From: Phorcus lineatus | Taxonomy: Eukaryota > Mollusca > Gastropoda > Trochida > Trochidae | DNA: 64,000 nt | Direction: 5' to 3' | NCBI GenBank assembly: GCA_921293015.1 | Contig: OV121086.1 | Span: 47,571,402-47,635,401 of the forward strand | Shown: positions 12,993 through 24,875 of the stretch, piece after piece | Numbering within the stretch: position 1 is the first letter of the stretch | How the letters are laid out: each line of letters opens with the position of its first letter | Program-made: the position numbers and the translations under genes | The notes under the pieces: model-generated | What the model saw: only the letters and a program-made list of their open reading frames with translations | Database searches by the model: none | Told to the model about the DNA's origin: nothing

Positions 12993-13310
12993 GAGAATTT
13001 ATTAAACGAAAGTCAAACGACGCATTTTGCATCGACTTTGACTCCAGCGGCAGTTGATTATAAGCTAAAAGTATACTGATTATGGTTTGAAAGAGTTGCA
13101 CGTGTAGTCTATTGGCCAAAGGATAATAACAACAAACCTTGGTGATTGAGACGAGCTTGAGAAATTGGTTGGTCAACGCACGAGCCAGTGAGATTGCAGC
13201 AGAGTTTAGCCAGTCAGAGAAGAATGCATTCAATGATTTCAACAAGAAAGTACTTGACACACGACTAATAACTGGCTATCGAGTTTTGATTCACTGAACA
13301 CGTTACGGAA
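12993..13310 (+). pseudogene. Coding-like fragment interrupted by stops
   Basis: On the plus strand an ATG in good context (AAAATGGCGG) opens 30 codons beginning MAENLLNESQTTHFASTLTP, then stops. About 120 bases on, in another frame, comes a protein-like run that includes RNWLVNARASEIAAEFSQSE and ends at a stop near 13297. A plus-strand donor (GTAAGT) follows at about 13322. I do not recognise the protein. It may be a decayed gene fragment, the first exon of a short transcript, or chance. Confidence 0.25.
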
Positions 13311-13825
13311 TTGTGAATAGTCAGTAAGTAATAATGGATATTTTAAAACTTTACCAATTTTTTTAATTCTATGTCGTCCGAATCGTTCCTGAAAAAAACA
13401 TTAGCAAAAATATTCCTGGACAATATATTATGAAGAGAAGTTGTACTGTCTAGGTGTAACAGTATGTCAAATAGTGCTCTTTAAAGAAACTTTTCAAGGA
13501 AATAATACATAGAATAATGTTAATTCGGTAATTTTGAGCATACATTTTACACGCTACAGTGTACGAAAGCTGTGATGTTGCAATGGAGGAACGAGTGTAT
13601 TGAATAATATTGCCGATGAGACGGGCACCTGCTTTTTGAGTAGGGGTCATGATTTTCATTAAAATATCTTTTAATTAATTAATTAAACTTCAAATATTGG
13701 AAACATAACGTGTTTTTGACACTGAATTTCAATTTAATTTTTTTTATCGGACATATGTGATATGGTAAAATTGAGGATTCAAAATATCCTTAAAATTCGT
13801 TTCATTAGCGGTATTCCTTGCAAAT

Positions 13826-13837
13826 CGGAAGTGACGT
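13826..13837 (+). promoter_or_regulatory. ETS-CRE composite motif upstream of UBL4A
   Basis: CGGAAGTGACGT lies about 70 bp before the UBL4A start codon. ETS (CGGAAGTG) and CRE-half (TGACGT) composites are common in TATA-less promoters of broadly expressed animal genes. No TATA box is obvious. The motif is seen; its use as a core promoter element is inference. Confidence 0.4.
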
Positions 13838-13906
13838 ATGGGGAAATACCTTTTCTCAATATTCTGAAAGAGGACCGTCGCAGTGAAACCGATTCACGGT
13901 GACAAA

Positions 13907-16900
13907 ATGCGGCTCACGGTGAAAGTTTTGAATGGGGAGGAATGTGCTATTGCTGTAAGTCAAACAACATATTTTAAAATCGAACATTTGAAGTCATAAG
14001 GAGCCTAACGTCAATTACAATTAGAAGTGTATAAAAGTGTTAAAAAATATTGTAAATGCGGAAACAGGTTTTGGACTAGCGTTGATCTATTCATCTTTGC
14101 AAGAACTTTCTGTTCTTAGTTTTCTATGTTTCACCTTAACCTTAAATAGGTTATTTAATTTATTGATATGTCTAGAAGAATTGGGTCAAAATAAAAAAGG
14201 CAATACACTCAAAAATGTGTAATCAAGACCCATATGCATATGTCATAATCCCCGCAAAAATGAATATGTTACTCTCAGTAGCATGTTTCAGCTGGATTAT
14301 GTTTTAATCATCTAATAACTAATCTACTAATAACATACCTGTATAAACAAAAATGCCATTAGTGTTTCCCCTAGGTTGGAAACAGGGTTAATTGTTTTTA
14401 AAAAGGGCATGACTCCTTTCAAAAAGGCACCAGCCTAACATACAAATTCATTTGGAAATATGTTTTGAACAAATACGGCCCTACATTCTGTAGAAGGAAC
14501 AGTTTTCTTTACACTTGTGTAAATTCTGGCAGTTTAAAATAGATTTGATAACTTTCTGAATATTCTAAATAAATTCAGAAAAACATCACAATTACTTTAA
14601 CCAATTTTATATGATCTACGGATTTCAAACATGTGCACATACATTTCACTCATAAAATCAAATGATCCTGCTGTGTCCCCAAGTAATTCCACTATTGTTC
14701 CTGTGTCTATCTAAACATGTAATCAGTATTATTGTAAAAAATGTTCCTAGTCTTTTTATCCTTTTGTTCATATTATATGTATTTATTTATTTATGTATTT
14801 ATTAGTATTTCCATTTAAAGGGACCATTCGAGCGGGGTATTTTTTGTGGAAACAAAATATGTACATGAGGTAAACATTTCAGTTGTTCAAGATTTAACAA
14901 TTTGACAAAGAATCAAGTGTATCTATCAAAAAAGAAAAACTTTGGGAAATGAAGCCAATCATCGGAATGTGGAATGTGGAATGCATTACTAGTTTACTAC
15001 GACAAAACATTGTCGTAACTGACAACTTTTATTATAAATTATTTGTAAATATGCCCCTCTTCTATCAATCTATTAGTTATTTCTTAATTGTGTCAATGAA
15101 TTAGCATAATACAGCACATTTGATTTCTCGCAATGCTATCATTTCAAGATGGTGGATGAAAGCCGCTTGAATGGTCCCTATAAAACTTTTTATTATATCT
15201 TTATCGTGTGTTTCATATTTTATCTTGTATATTTTCTTTATAGTGTGATAACTTGTTTATAGTCTTTCGTAACCCATCTTTACAGGGTGGCTCTTAATTT
15301 TTAATGTATTATTTATTAAATGTAATTTTATTGAAATGAGGAGGTGAGACTCAAATAAAGAATCTGTCTGTCTGTGGTCAGTGTAAAAAAGTATGGATCA
15401 TTAGTTTAATTATTCTCTTTTTTTGTTTCTTTTGCATGTAGTTCCTAATATCATAGCAATAATGAGCTTTTCATACATATGTATCTTAAGTCAAATACAA
15501 TTACGATATTGTAAATAAGGTTACTTGAACAGTGTAATATGGGTTATTTCCAATGTCTCTATAGGAAGATAATAAAACAGATGTGTTTGTTTGCAAATCT
15601 TTCTTATATAATAGTTTATTGAATTTTTATATGAAGTAAGTGTATTTGCATGTGTAAATTAATATGGAAAGAGAGAGAGATAAACTTCACGCCTTGTGAT
15701 GTGGTGGTGCTTTCAGTTTTGAAAATGGTCATGTTTTGGATCTTGTGAAATCAAGCAATTTTATTTGTTAGCAGTTGTTGTGTTAAATGTCTGTGAATTC
15801 TGAATTTGTTGCAGAGTGTTTTTTTACCAGATGCAACAAGACATTTTGTCTTTGAAAAGAGGCAACAGTTTTCAAAACACCAGCAGAATTATAGCTTATA
15901 TAAACAACTTCATCATAGTGACACTGGATCATGACTCTTTCTTTCATAGAAATGATAACATGCACATTAAATTATATTTGATACCCTCTCCTGTAAAACA
16001 TAGTTGGTATCAAAAATATGAATACCAACTTTAATTTCAAGGGTACCAATTCAATGTCTAAGTTGTATTTATCATACCAACTTTTAAAAAATCCTATACG
16101 TAGCTCAGTAATTGTGTACCTTCATATAATCACACCGTTGTCAAACATACAATTGTGACAAGAAGACTTTTTGCCCTCATTTGGCTTACCACTGGAGAAA
16201 AACTCAGTTGGCATGTTTGTCCAACTACAGGGAGTTTCTGATTTGATAAACAGTGGTCGAAATTAGGAAACAATGTATTAACCATTCTGAATATTTTCGG
16301 AAAGAACTTGTCTGGACCAATTCCAGTTACCCAAGTGAGTCTCCATGATCAAATCATATAAAATTTTAACTAGTCCTTTGGACTACCAGTTATAACGCTT
16401 TACCAGCCCATCTTCCTTACATATTTCATGGGCTACCAGACTAGTGCTATTTTCAAAGCCTTATATTGAAAGAAGAAAGATGCAAATTAGAATAAAATGA
16501 TGGTTGTAAATATAGAGGGACAACGGATATATGATAAGCAGATATGTATTTGTGCCTTGTCATTGTTCATTTGAAGATACAATACACGATACAATTAACT
16601 GAATCATAATCAAAACTGTTTTGAATATCAATCCGAATTTTGGTGAATATCAATCCGAATTTTGATGAATATGGATCCAAATTATAGTGAATATTCATCC
16701 AAAATTCGGAGTTTGTGAAAATATTTGTGAAGATGGAGTTTCTTTTGATGTTCAAGTTGAAAAATTAGAAATCAAATTCATAATTTTTTAAATTTGTTTG
16801 GTGATAAACTAATGGTTTTGTTAGAAAGATTGAAATTAGGATCAGTTAAGTGGTCTTATTCCACAATAATATTGCATTTACTGTATCGTGATAAGTATCT

Positions 16901-18646
16901 TAACGTGACCTTACAGGTAGCTGTGGTGTGACATCCCTCCATACGGACCCAAACAACTATGTTCAATGAGAGAAGCATCTGATTGGAGGGAGCTTTATAG
17001 TTGAAGGATATAGGTTTATAGGGAGTGCCCTGGTACCGTGAATGGTTGCAGCCCTAGTAAGCCATGTGTTTGTGTTGCAGGCCTCGCCCAACAGCTATGT
17101 TACCGATATCAAACAGCAGGTGGCAGCTCTGCTCTCTATACCAGTCTCCAACCAAAAGCTCCTCTACAAGGGCAAACCTATGGCAGGTAGGTCATACTTT
17201 TATCTCTAAGTCCTCAACTTCTCTACTGAAAGTAAATAGTATTACTAAGCATTAGAGGTATGGTAATGATAGTTAAAAAATGGATGAAATAAAAATGACA
17301 AAATAAGAAGGTTTGTTGGAAGTTGGAACTGACTGTTATCAAATCAATAGCCCTTCTGACTTAGAAATTTTAGGCAGTACTTGACCAAGCTTGCTGAATG
17401 TAACTACAGTCTCATATTTTATTCATTTTTCATTTTTCTAACCAGCCACCTGGGCATGAATTGTATCTACATTTTGCTAACATAACATTGTAAACTATCT
17501 GTATTTCTAATGCATTTTTGCTCTGAACATGTGCCAGTCACCATTAGGAGAGGGTTGGGAATTTAAGAATAGATCTAGTACCACTGTTTGGACCTTGATG
17601 TTTGCCAAGGCTTGATAGCAAGTTGATTAGCGGTTGATACAGTTAGTGCTGGTTATATGTGGGTCAAATAGATATACTACTGCAGATAATGTTTTTCAAA
17701 ATATAACAATGTAAATATAACATTTGTTCACTATTTAAGTGTCATGTCTTTCTCATACATTTAACTATTCTAGCATCTTTTAAAAAGCCATTGGATAAAC
17801 ATTTGCTAACTTTTAAACTTAGTAAAAGTAGTGGGAACATTTTATCAATTAAATATGACTATTACAGACAGCAAGCAGCTCGGAGAGTACAACATAGTGG
17901 ATGGCAGTAAGCTGACAGTGGTATCGGTCCCAGGCTCTACAGCTGCAGCTAAACCAGCTCCAGTGGCTCCTACAGCTGCAGCTGATGACTCGGCCCCAGT
18001 CTGGCAGAAGATGAGAACGTTCCTTAGAAGACACTTCACAGAGAAGGATGCAGATCTTGTACTGGCCGAGTTTAGAAAGGTGGGTAATAGCGCTGATTGT
18101 AAGTAGTTGTAGTAATGAAATCCTTAGAGCCCTGTACATCAATTCCCGTATACACTATTCAATCCAAATAAATGTAAATTTATGTTTTGTTTATTTTATA
18201 ATAAGGATGGTTATTAGTTTATGCTCATATGCTCATGCACGATGGTGAATGTATTCTGCATTTAGGCCATTAGTATATCAAAAGTACATCTCTGCAAAAT
18301 GTGACATTTTTCACCCAAACTGCACAATAGATTTGATATTTTGCAACATTCTATAGGACTGTTATGGTGTTTTCTATATGTACATCTATGTTTGATATCT
18401 GCTTCTGCTGATATGGCTCACTGACAAGACATTGTGTGATGTCAATTCAGATTCATTTAACTGCCCTTTCCTTTAGAGGCTTGAGGGTTTCAGTCTGAGT
18501 TAGTAATACTAAATAATGAGGTCTGATCAAGTTTGCAAGTTGTTTTTTTCCATTTTCAGGATTTTAACCGTGGACTATCCAACATGAGTTTAGATGACAT
18601 CGAGAGATTTTCAGCCACCAAATTGGGAGCTACAACTGAAAGATAG
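13907..18646 (+). CDS. UBL4A: Ubiquitin-like protein 4A, GET5 homologue (4 exons, 150 aa)
   Basis: UBL4A is the cytosolic ubiquitin-like subunit of the BAG6 complex, which passes tail-anchored membrane proteins from SGTA to the TRC40/GET3 ATPase. Exons are 13907-13954, 17081-17186, 17868-18079 and 18560-18646; splice phases agree and the stop is TAG. The ubiquitin-like fold opens with MRLTVKVLNGEECAIA, continues with SYVTDIKQQVAALLSIPVSN and KLLYKGKPMA, and ends with LTVVSVPG (residues 1-75). A linker rich in Ala and Pro follows. The C-terminal BAG6-binding (Tugs) helices carry VWQKMRTFLRRHF and NMSLDDIERFSATKLG. Length compares with 157 aa in human. The 3.1 kb first intron is the only long one. 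The gene is complete and appears intact. Confidence 0.95.
14819..15179. mobile_element. MITE with GGGACCATTC inverted ends in UBL4A intron 1
   Basis: GGGACCATTCGAGCGG (14820-14835) and CCGCTTGAATGGTCCC (15163-15178) are inverted copies differing at one base. TTAA precedes the left end and ATAA follows the right, a possible decayed TTAA duplication (piggyBac-like). There is no coding inside. Confidence 0.6.
16622..16709. repeat. 22-bp tandem repeat, four units
   Basis: Four 22-bp units of the form tgaatatcaatccgaatttt start at 16622, 16644, 16666 and 16688, the last two diverged. They lie in UBL4A intron 1, about 370 bp before exon 2. Confidence 0.8.
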
Positions 18647-19735
18647 TAAAGATATTGGAAAACATGCCTAAAATCTTACATCTCATCTAACTACAGTGTT
18701 TTGTCCAGTCTTCACAAATATTAAATAACTATTGTTATCTTTAATTTCAAATTTAGATTTAAGTCTTTGTCAGTGTTACAATCTAAAATCTCTCAACCAC
18801 TTTTAGCTGATTAGATTTAAAGGCTATATGGACTTCGGGCATGAGCTTTTAATGCTTCATTTTACTTATTTCTTTTTAATTGTGTCTGGGCAACAATTTT
18901 GTCAGATTTTGTCATAATTTGGTACCATGATGATATAGTGGCACCCAGGAACAAATCTCAGTTTTCATGACCTAGCTATGATTGTTGGTTATCAGGAGAT
19001 CATGACCTGCAGTTTGATACATATTATTCAAACGGTCAAAAAAACTGATGACCTACAGAGCACATGGCTGTTCAAGTCAATTTAAAGAATATCTATTAAC
19101 ACCATGGACAAACTAACATTTGGAAGTAGCGTTGATCCTAGAAATATGTATAAACAGAAATGACACCTAGATTATTGTTTCCATTATATGTCCCATAAAA
19201 CTGTGTGGATTATGTTATCAATGCATGAGGTCCCAAACATGACAATCTGTATGATGAGTGTATTGTGCTTCCTATATAAATGGCTTAATTCTGAGATTTG
19301 TTTGCAATAAGAAATCATTCTTGATTCACTTTGGATCTCTGTATTTAATGTTGCATATTGACTTCTGTATTGCATGGAAGTTCAAACATATTATTGAATA
19401 ACATGTCCTATTTCAATCATTCCTGTACATTGGTAGAAACATTTCTTAGTTTATTTCTAATTTGGTAAAGTTCACTTTCAAAAGTATACAACATTTGTAA
19501 TTATATAATGTGTATTCAGTCTTATGTAATTCATTAATTTGATACAGTCATTGATGTTTGTGTCAAATGAAGTTACAAATTTTCTAAGTACATTATTTAA
19601 ATGTGATCATGTTGTTTGAGCTCTTCATGTCGAGTTCAATGTCGTAGCTGGCATGAAGACATTATCTTGATTATGAAAGTGTGTTTATGTTGCAATTGCA
19701 AGTATGGTTGAATAAAGCCGCTTCATCATAAGTTA
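18647..19735 (+). other. UBL4A 3'UTR with polyadenylation signal
   Basis: After the stop codon there is about 1.1 kb with no ORF of note. An AATAAA hexamer at 19711-19716 is the best poly(A) signal, just before the foldback element that starts at 19854. The UTR extent is inferred from this signal only. Confidence 0.45.
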
Positions 19736-19853
19736 TTTCCCTTGTTTTTTGTCTCGACCGATTCTGTAATGAGATTTGTTATGCTCTGTAAGCCTAAAGA
19801 GAATAATGTGTGCTATTTCTTTCACTGCCTACTACTTGTGTTAGATTCCTTGG

Positions 19854-20282
19854 TCAGTCTGATTAAAATGGACCGTGTTCCGAAGAATAGAAGTTTATAA
19901 ATATTGACTCTCGCAGGATTCAAACGTACTTAATCAGGGGCTGTCCTATCCACAACATTCTAAAATCACCCTACTTGCTCGTACGTTCTTACATCAGTTT
20001 AGCGAAGACAAAACCTAGTCATTTGTGGACCAATCACATCATTGTGTTTTAAAAAACGGTAGCAGGGGTCAAGTTTAATGAATGGTAAACAGGAGTTACT
20101 TGCCCCTAGATACTGATACCGAAGGCTTTTGCCGGAGTCATTGTGATTGGCTAGTTAAGATTGCATAAGAACGTGCGAGTAAGGAGGGTGCTTTCAGACC
20201 GTTGTAAAGAGGACAGCCCTGATTGAGTACGTTAAATCTTGTTCGAGGCAATATTTAAAAACTTTTATTTTAATCAGACTGA
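19854..20282. mobile_element. Foldback/MITE element with long inverted repeats and 8-bp duplication
   Basis: The ends TCAGTCTGATTAAAAT (19854-19869) and ATTTTAATCAGACTGA (20267-20282) are perfect inverted copies. Similarity continues inward for over 130 bp, for example ggggctgtcctat...accctacttgctcgtacg against its inverse near 20165-20225. The flanks TTCCTTGG and TTCCTTAG differ at one base, consistent with an 8-bp duplication (hAT-like). There is no ORF, so it is non-autonomous. Confidence 0.75.
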
Positions 20283-20404
20283 TTCCTTAGTATAATCAAA
20301 GTTGATAAATGGACACAGAAACAATGTGTCAGCTTGAGTCAAAAATGGGATTGCAACCTGCCAGACTGGCTATGATATGTGAAAGAATTTTATTGGCTTA
20401 AAGG

Positions 20405-21560
20405 CATTCCTATGAGTATGTGAAAGTGGGTAGAAATGAGATCTCACCGAGCAGCAAGGCTCATAATCTGGGAGTTGTCATGGATACCACATACACCTTT
20501 GGGATTCATGAAAAGTCAGACTGCAAAATTTCAACTTAAAGATCTGAAATATCGTCCACAGAAGGCGTTGTATTGACCTTTCAGTCACAGAAGTTCTTGT
20601 AAATGCCTTGGCTAGACTACTGTAGGTGTGTGCTGTATTGAAAACAAACCCATCTCAACAACTATAGCGCGTCTACAATGCTGCAGCCAGGCTTTTGAGT
20701 AAAATCTCAAAATACTAAAACAAGATACAAGAAAAATCATCAAGAAGCAAGGAATAAGAGTTTTTCTTACCCATGCACGCACAAATATGCAGGGCATGAA
20801 TATTTTCATAATGCTTAAGCTCAGAATTTATCACGATAATCAGATAAACTGTAGTTCCTCAAATTTTGTTGATTATTCTTATAATCTGTCCTGAGTCAAA
20901 GGACTTTCTCACAATAATTCACAAGGGATAGATAAATCAACTTTATGTTGGTTATTCTTTTTCTTACCCAGTTAGTATTTAAGAATGTTACTGTACCTTT
21001 GAAAAATACCTTTGTTGGCGAGTTGCAAGTTGACTTGGTCAACAATGCTGTCATTTTCTTCGTTCCCATGGTCACATTTAGTCCCAGTACTTCAGAATGT
21101 TTTTTAATCATTTATTACACAAAACAATCTTATATGAAAGATTTTGTAAAACCAACCACATGAAATCACTTCACGTTTCATGTAATTACATATGAAATGA
21201 AAAACAATTTAAAAATTTGTTTTGAAGTTTTGTTGTCACCTGTATGGTAGAATCACTGAGCAAATGATTACAAATTAATTATGTCAGCCAATCAGACCTC
21301 GAGTTAGTTTTAGAAAAACTATTTCCCATGACCATTATGAAAACTTTAACTCCCAGCATATTTGTGCCTGTCTGGGTAGGAACACCTGTTCTGAAATGTC
21401 TCCATTGGCTTCCAATCAGACAGCAGATCATGTACAAGCTTCTTACATTTGTGTATTAAGGTATAAGCAGCTCTAGTTTACCTACAAACTCTTGAGGGCT
21501 CAGCATGTTCGAAAAGATTTCTCTGTTCAGCTCATCTATTGCAGCTCGAGGTTCTGAAAA
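20405..21560 (+). pseudogene. Dead LINE reverse-transcriptase fragment, split by later sequence
   Basis: Translated pieces match the C-terminal part of jockey/CR1-type RT ORFs. The first piece (about 20415-20735) shows HNLGVVMDTTYTFGIH and LDYCR. The second (about 21385-21480) shows PVLKCLHWLPIRQQIMYKLL. The pieces are separated by about 650 bp and carry several stops. Order and strand agree with one old insertion later disrupted. Confidence 0.6.
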
Positions 21561-21964
21561 CTTCAAAAAAATTTGATGACAGAGCTTTTGAGAAGTGTAC
21601 GACCATTTCTTTTAAGCAATACTGTAATCAATTCTTAAAGATATTTGTATACCACATGACATCAAAATGTCAGTCTGCGCATCTTGAATCGTTTCGGGAT
21701 CATTACTCAAATACCGTATATCTCATAACCTTCAAATTTGGTATGAATGTTGTGTGAACGTCATTGTACCTGACGTGTTACAATTTGGGAGTAGCCTAAT
21801 GTTTTACTCTTTTGTATTTCCAGAGCATATTTTTTGACTTGATAACTAACAAGTTTGATTTAATGTTACCTTTGTGTGAGATATAACTGTCCAAACATGT
21901 AACATCACCTTCTTCCTTTGTATGTGGTCACTCATCGATATGACTGATTTTCAAATCATTTATG

Positions 21965-22203
21965 TCCCGCCAGGGGCTCGGCAACTTTGTCTGCAGTAGA
22001 GAACAGTTCTACACGCAGTCAGGTTTGGGTGCAATACTACACTGCAAATCAGCGCAGTACCACCCATGGTTTGCTAGTTCCAGCCGATGCTTGCAGTTTT
22101 CACAATGGTGTTGCGGGCTTTCTCCCTGCAATAATACTAGCAGTGGCGATATAATCTTGAAAGCGGCGTTAAACACCAACTCACCTCACCACCTCAAATC
22201 ATT
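21965..22203 (+). mobile_element. SINE copy with long target-site duplication
   Basis: A 28-bp perfect direct repeat flanks this copy (21937-21964 and 22204-22231; it begins gatatgactgattttcaaat). The body shares gcagtcaggtttgggtgcaa, agttccagccgatgcttgca and a tail of the type gcgttaaacaccaactcacc with the copy at 49662. Its 5' head is truncated and lacks the A box. Confidence 0.75.
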
Positions 22204-22319
22204 GATATGACTGATTTTCAAATCATTTATGTTATATAAAGGCGGTCAAATTAAATGGGGGAATATGAGCTGTGCTCAATTTTGCCTTGTTACAGAAAGA
22301 AAGTAACTCAGATAAAAAC

Positions 22320-24875
22320 ATTCAATGTTACATATTTTATTAACAATATATACAACCATACGTTAACAAACACATATCACTTATGCGATGCTGTATAGAT
22401 GAACAAATAACCAAATCAGCAGATACACAATATATATACATATATACCAGCACTATAATGACAACTGAGGGATAATAAGTGTAAAAACATGATTTATACA
22501 TACAGTTCTTAAAGTTTTATCATAAAGAAATTTGAATAACACTTTTGAGAGTTTATAACAATAATCTTTTCTAAATGCTCATTTCTTTTCTTCAGGACTG
22601 CTAATAAAGCCAGGAATATACATTTTTAAATTTTGAGTTGGTTTGATACAAAATGCAGCATGAAAATTGCAGGAAAATATGATGTTAAGATTAAATTGTC
22701 TTGATGAGAATATGAATTTATTACAAAAGTTCAGTAAGTAAAATTAAGACCCTAAACGTTTTATTGTATGAAGGACGAGGCTTAGTGTATCAATGATATG
22801 ATTGCTATTGCACATATAACCTCCCTGAGTGGTAAAAACGAGTATTTGAAGATATTGTTAATATAATATTATGCATTCAAATTATGATATGAGTGTAGGA
22901 ACATGTCAAATATTAACATATGAAATCTCACTAAAGCACTTATTTGTTGCCAAAGATATCTTTATCACCATATGTTTTAGTAAAGAAAACACAACTTAAA
23001 GCAACATTTCTTTAAAAAAAAGTAGATAACAAAAGATCTAAAAACAAAAAACATACATTTCCTCATCGGAATAAACATTTTTCATACAAATAAAAGTGAT
23101 GGTTATTTAAGCTCTAGTTTCTAAGAAACTGATGAGAGCAAAGACTCCATGGCAAGAATTTACCTTTTCTGACAGTATTTGTAAATTATTGAGCATTTTG
23201 TTACTATAAATAAGAACACCTTTCTGAACAGCTTGGAAATTATCATAAATTCCATCTTTATTACTAAGAAACAGCTGATTTTTTACAAGTTAAATAGTTT
23301 GTAGTTAGTTTGGCTAGCTACGACTTGGTGGGATTCTCAAAGTATGAAGCTTGGAAGTCCTTGATTAGAGTAACTGATTTCCTAGCTTCTCTAATCAAAT
23401 TGGTCAAAACTTTAATTGTTCATAAATATCAGTTACTTTATTTACAAATCATCTTCATAAGCATAACATGGTCAGTGATGTCAAGAAAAGCAAAATCAAG
23501 GTCAGTGATACGCTGATTTGACCTGCCTCAATACCAGTCTCTCAGATCCAACTGTTTTCAGAATCTGTTCAGATTGCAAATTGAGCAAACATGATTATGG
23601 TCCCTGGAAGTAACTTTATATACAGAAGTAAATAAACAGCAAATAAATACCTTATGTACAGAACATACAAAATATTCAATCTCATTGAAATCAGTACAAA
23701 GCTTTCCTTTCTTAAATGTTCAACCTGATTTCAATGAGATTGACAAAATAATATACCTGTCATGAGTGCATGCTGTCATTCTCAATTTTTATTTTGTTGA
23801 AAAAATATGTTGCGAGATATAAAAAGGGTTTTCGTTACATTTTATTTTCCTATAATAACACATTGAATGTTGGTTTATGTATCAGTCAAGATACTTTTGA
23901 TATTATGCAAATATTTGTGAAAAACATACCAATGAGTAAGCAAATTAACACAACAAATAGTTTTGAGTGAGGACAAAATTTGAAAGTTTGAATGACAAAT
24001 AATATTTTTTATCATTTGATCCCAATTAGTGTACACAAATTTGGTCATGTGAATGTGGAATTTTAAAATTTACAGATATGAATATATACATGGATAAAAC
24101 TTCTAATATTAAATTAAACTTGTCCTCAAATTAGCATTAACATTCATAAAGACATAAACAATGACAACCTCATGGTATTTCTGATAACTGTTAAAAAAAT
24201 ATTATGTGTATTATGCATATTAACATTTGGTATGTGCCCTGATGTTTAAATTCATCACTTTTGAGGCAAGACTCTTCAGCATCATTATATTTTAAAAAAA
24301 TATTTTTTAAATAGCAATAAAATTATTAAATAACACAAACCAACCTAGTTAAACCTTGAAAGTATCTATGAAGGGAAAAATTATTTCAAACATCCATATT
24401 GTCTAAATCAATTTCTATATAAATTAAAATAATTAAAATAATTATATTCACATTATAGAAAAAGTTTGTCTTTTGAGTATTAGCTTAACATGTTGAGTAT
24501 TTGATAATTCATTGTCATGATATTGAAAGAACTATAATACTAACGTGAGGGGTTAGCATTTCACCTCAAAGCAATTTGTAGGAACCCAAAAATTTGTTTC
24601 CAGGGCTTTTGAAGGATAAGCAATTACAATCTTGGTCTTGGTCACTGATGGATTTTTATTTTGTTTTAAATGTCATCAGTGTATGAAATAAAACTAACAA
24701 TTTACCAGTTCATGATATGATTTTATCACTTATGGGCCAAAATTATAGAAAAACCTACAGAAATATCAGCCCAGCCCAAAAGTAACCATTTAACAGGCAG
24801 CGGATGGGCCTTTTTTCATACACTGCTATCATGATGTAATGCATATGAATATCTTTGGCGAGCAGCTACGAGCAG
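22320..24875 (-). other. CPED1 3'UTR / downstream region
   Basis: Below the CPED1 stop (24878-24876) lies about 2.5 kb without credible coding. AATAAA-type hexamers on the minus strand occur at several places, including about 22335. A perfect 19-bp inverted repeat at 23676-23694 and 23725-23743 would form a hairpin in either transcript orientation. The UTR length is inferred. Confidence 0.35.
23676..23743. other. Perfect 19-bp inverted repeat (hairpin)
   Basis: TCAATCTCATTGAAATCAG at 23676-23694 is the exact inverse of CTGATTTCAATGAGATTGA at 23725-23743, with a 30-base spacer. It lies in the presumed CPED1 3'UTR. It could be a structured RNA element or a tiny foldback repeat. Confidence 0.75.

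Larger units (their letters stand above)
12855..13906. promoter_or_regulatory. Head-to-head upstream region between NF-YB and UBL4A
   Basis: NF-YB (minus) and UBL4A (plus) diverge here. The stretch is less AT-rich than its surroundings near 12940-13260. It contains AAAATGGCGGAG at about 12990, which fits a YY1-type initiator site in the NF-YB direction, and the ETS-CRE motif near 13830. The exact transcription starts cannot be fixed from sequence. A shared bidirectional promoter is plausible but not shown. Confidence 0.35.

Noticed and set aside
17845..18142. Minus-strand frames of 64-97 codons over UBL4A exon 3
   Set aside because: Shadows of the real plus-strand exon, which has a clear family match and splice sites.
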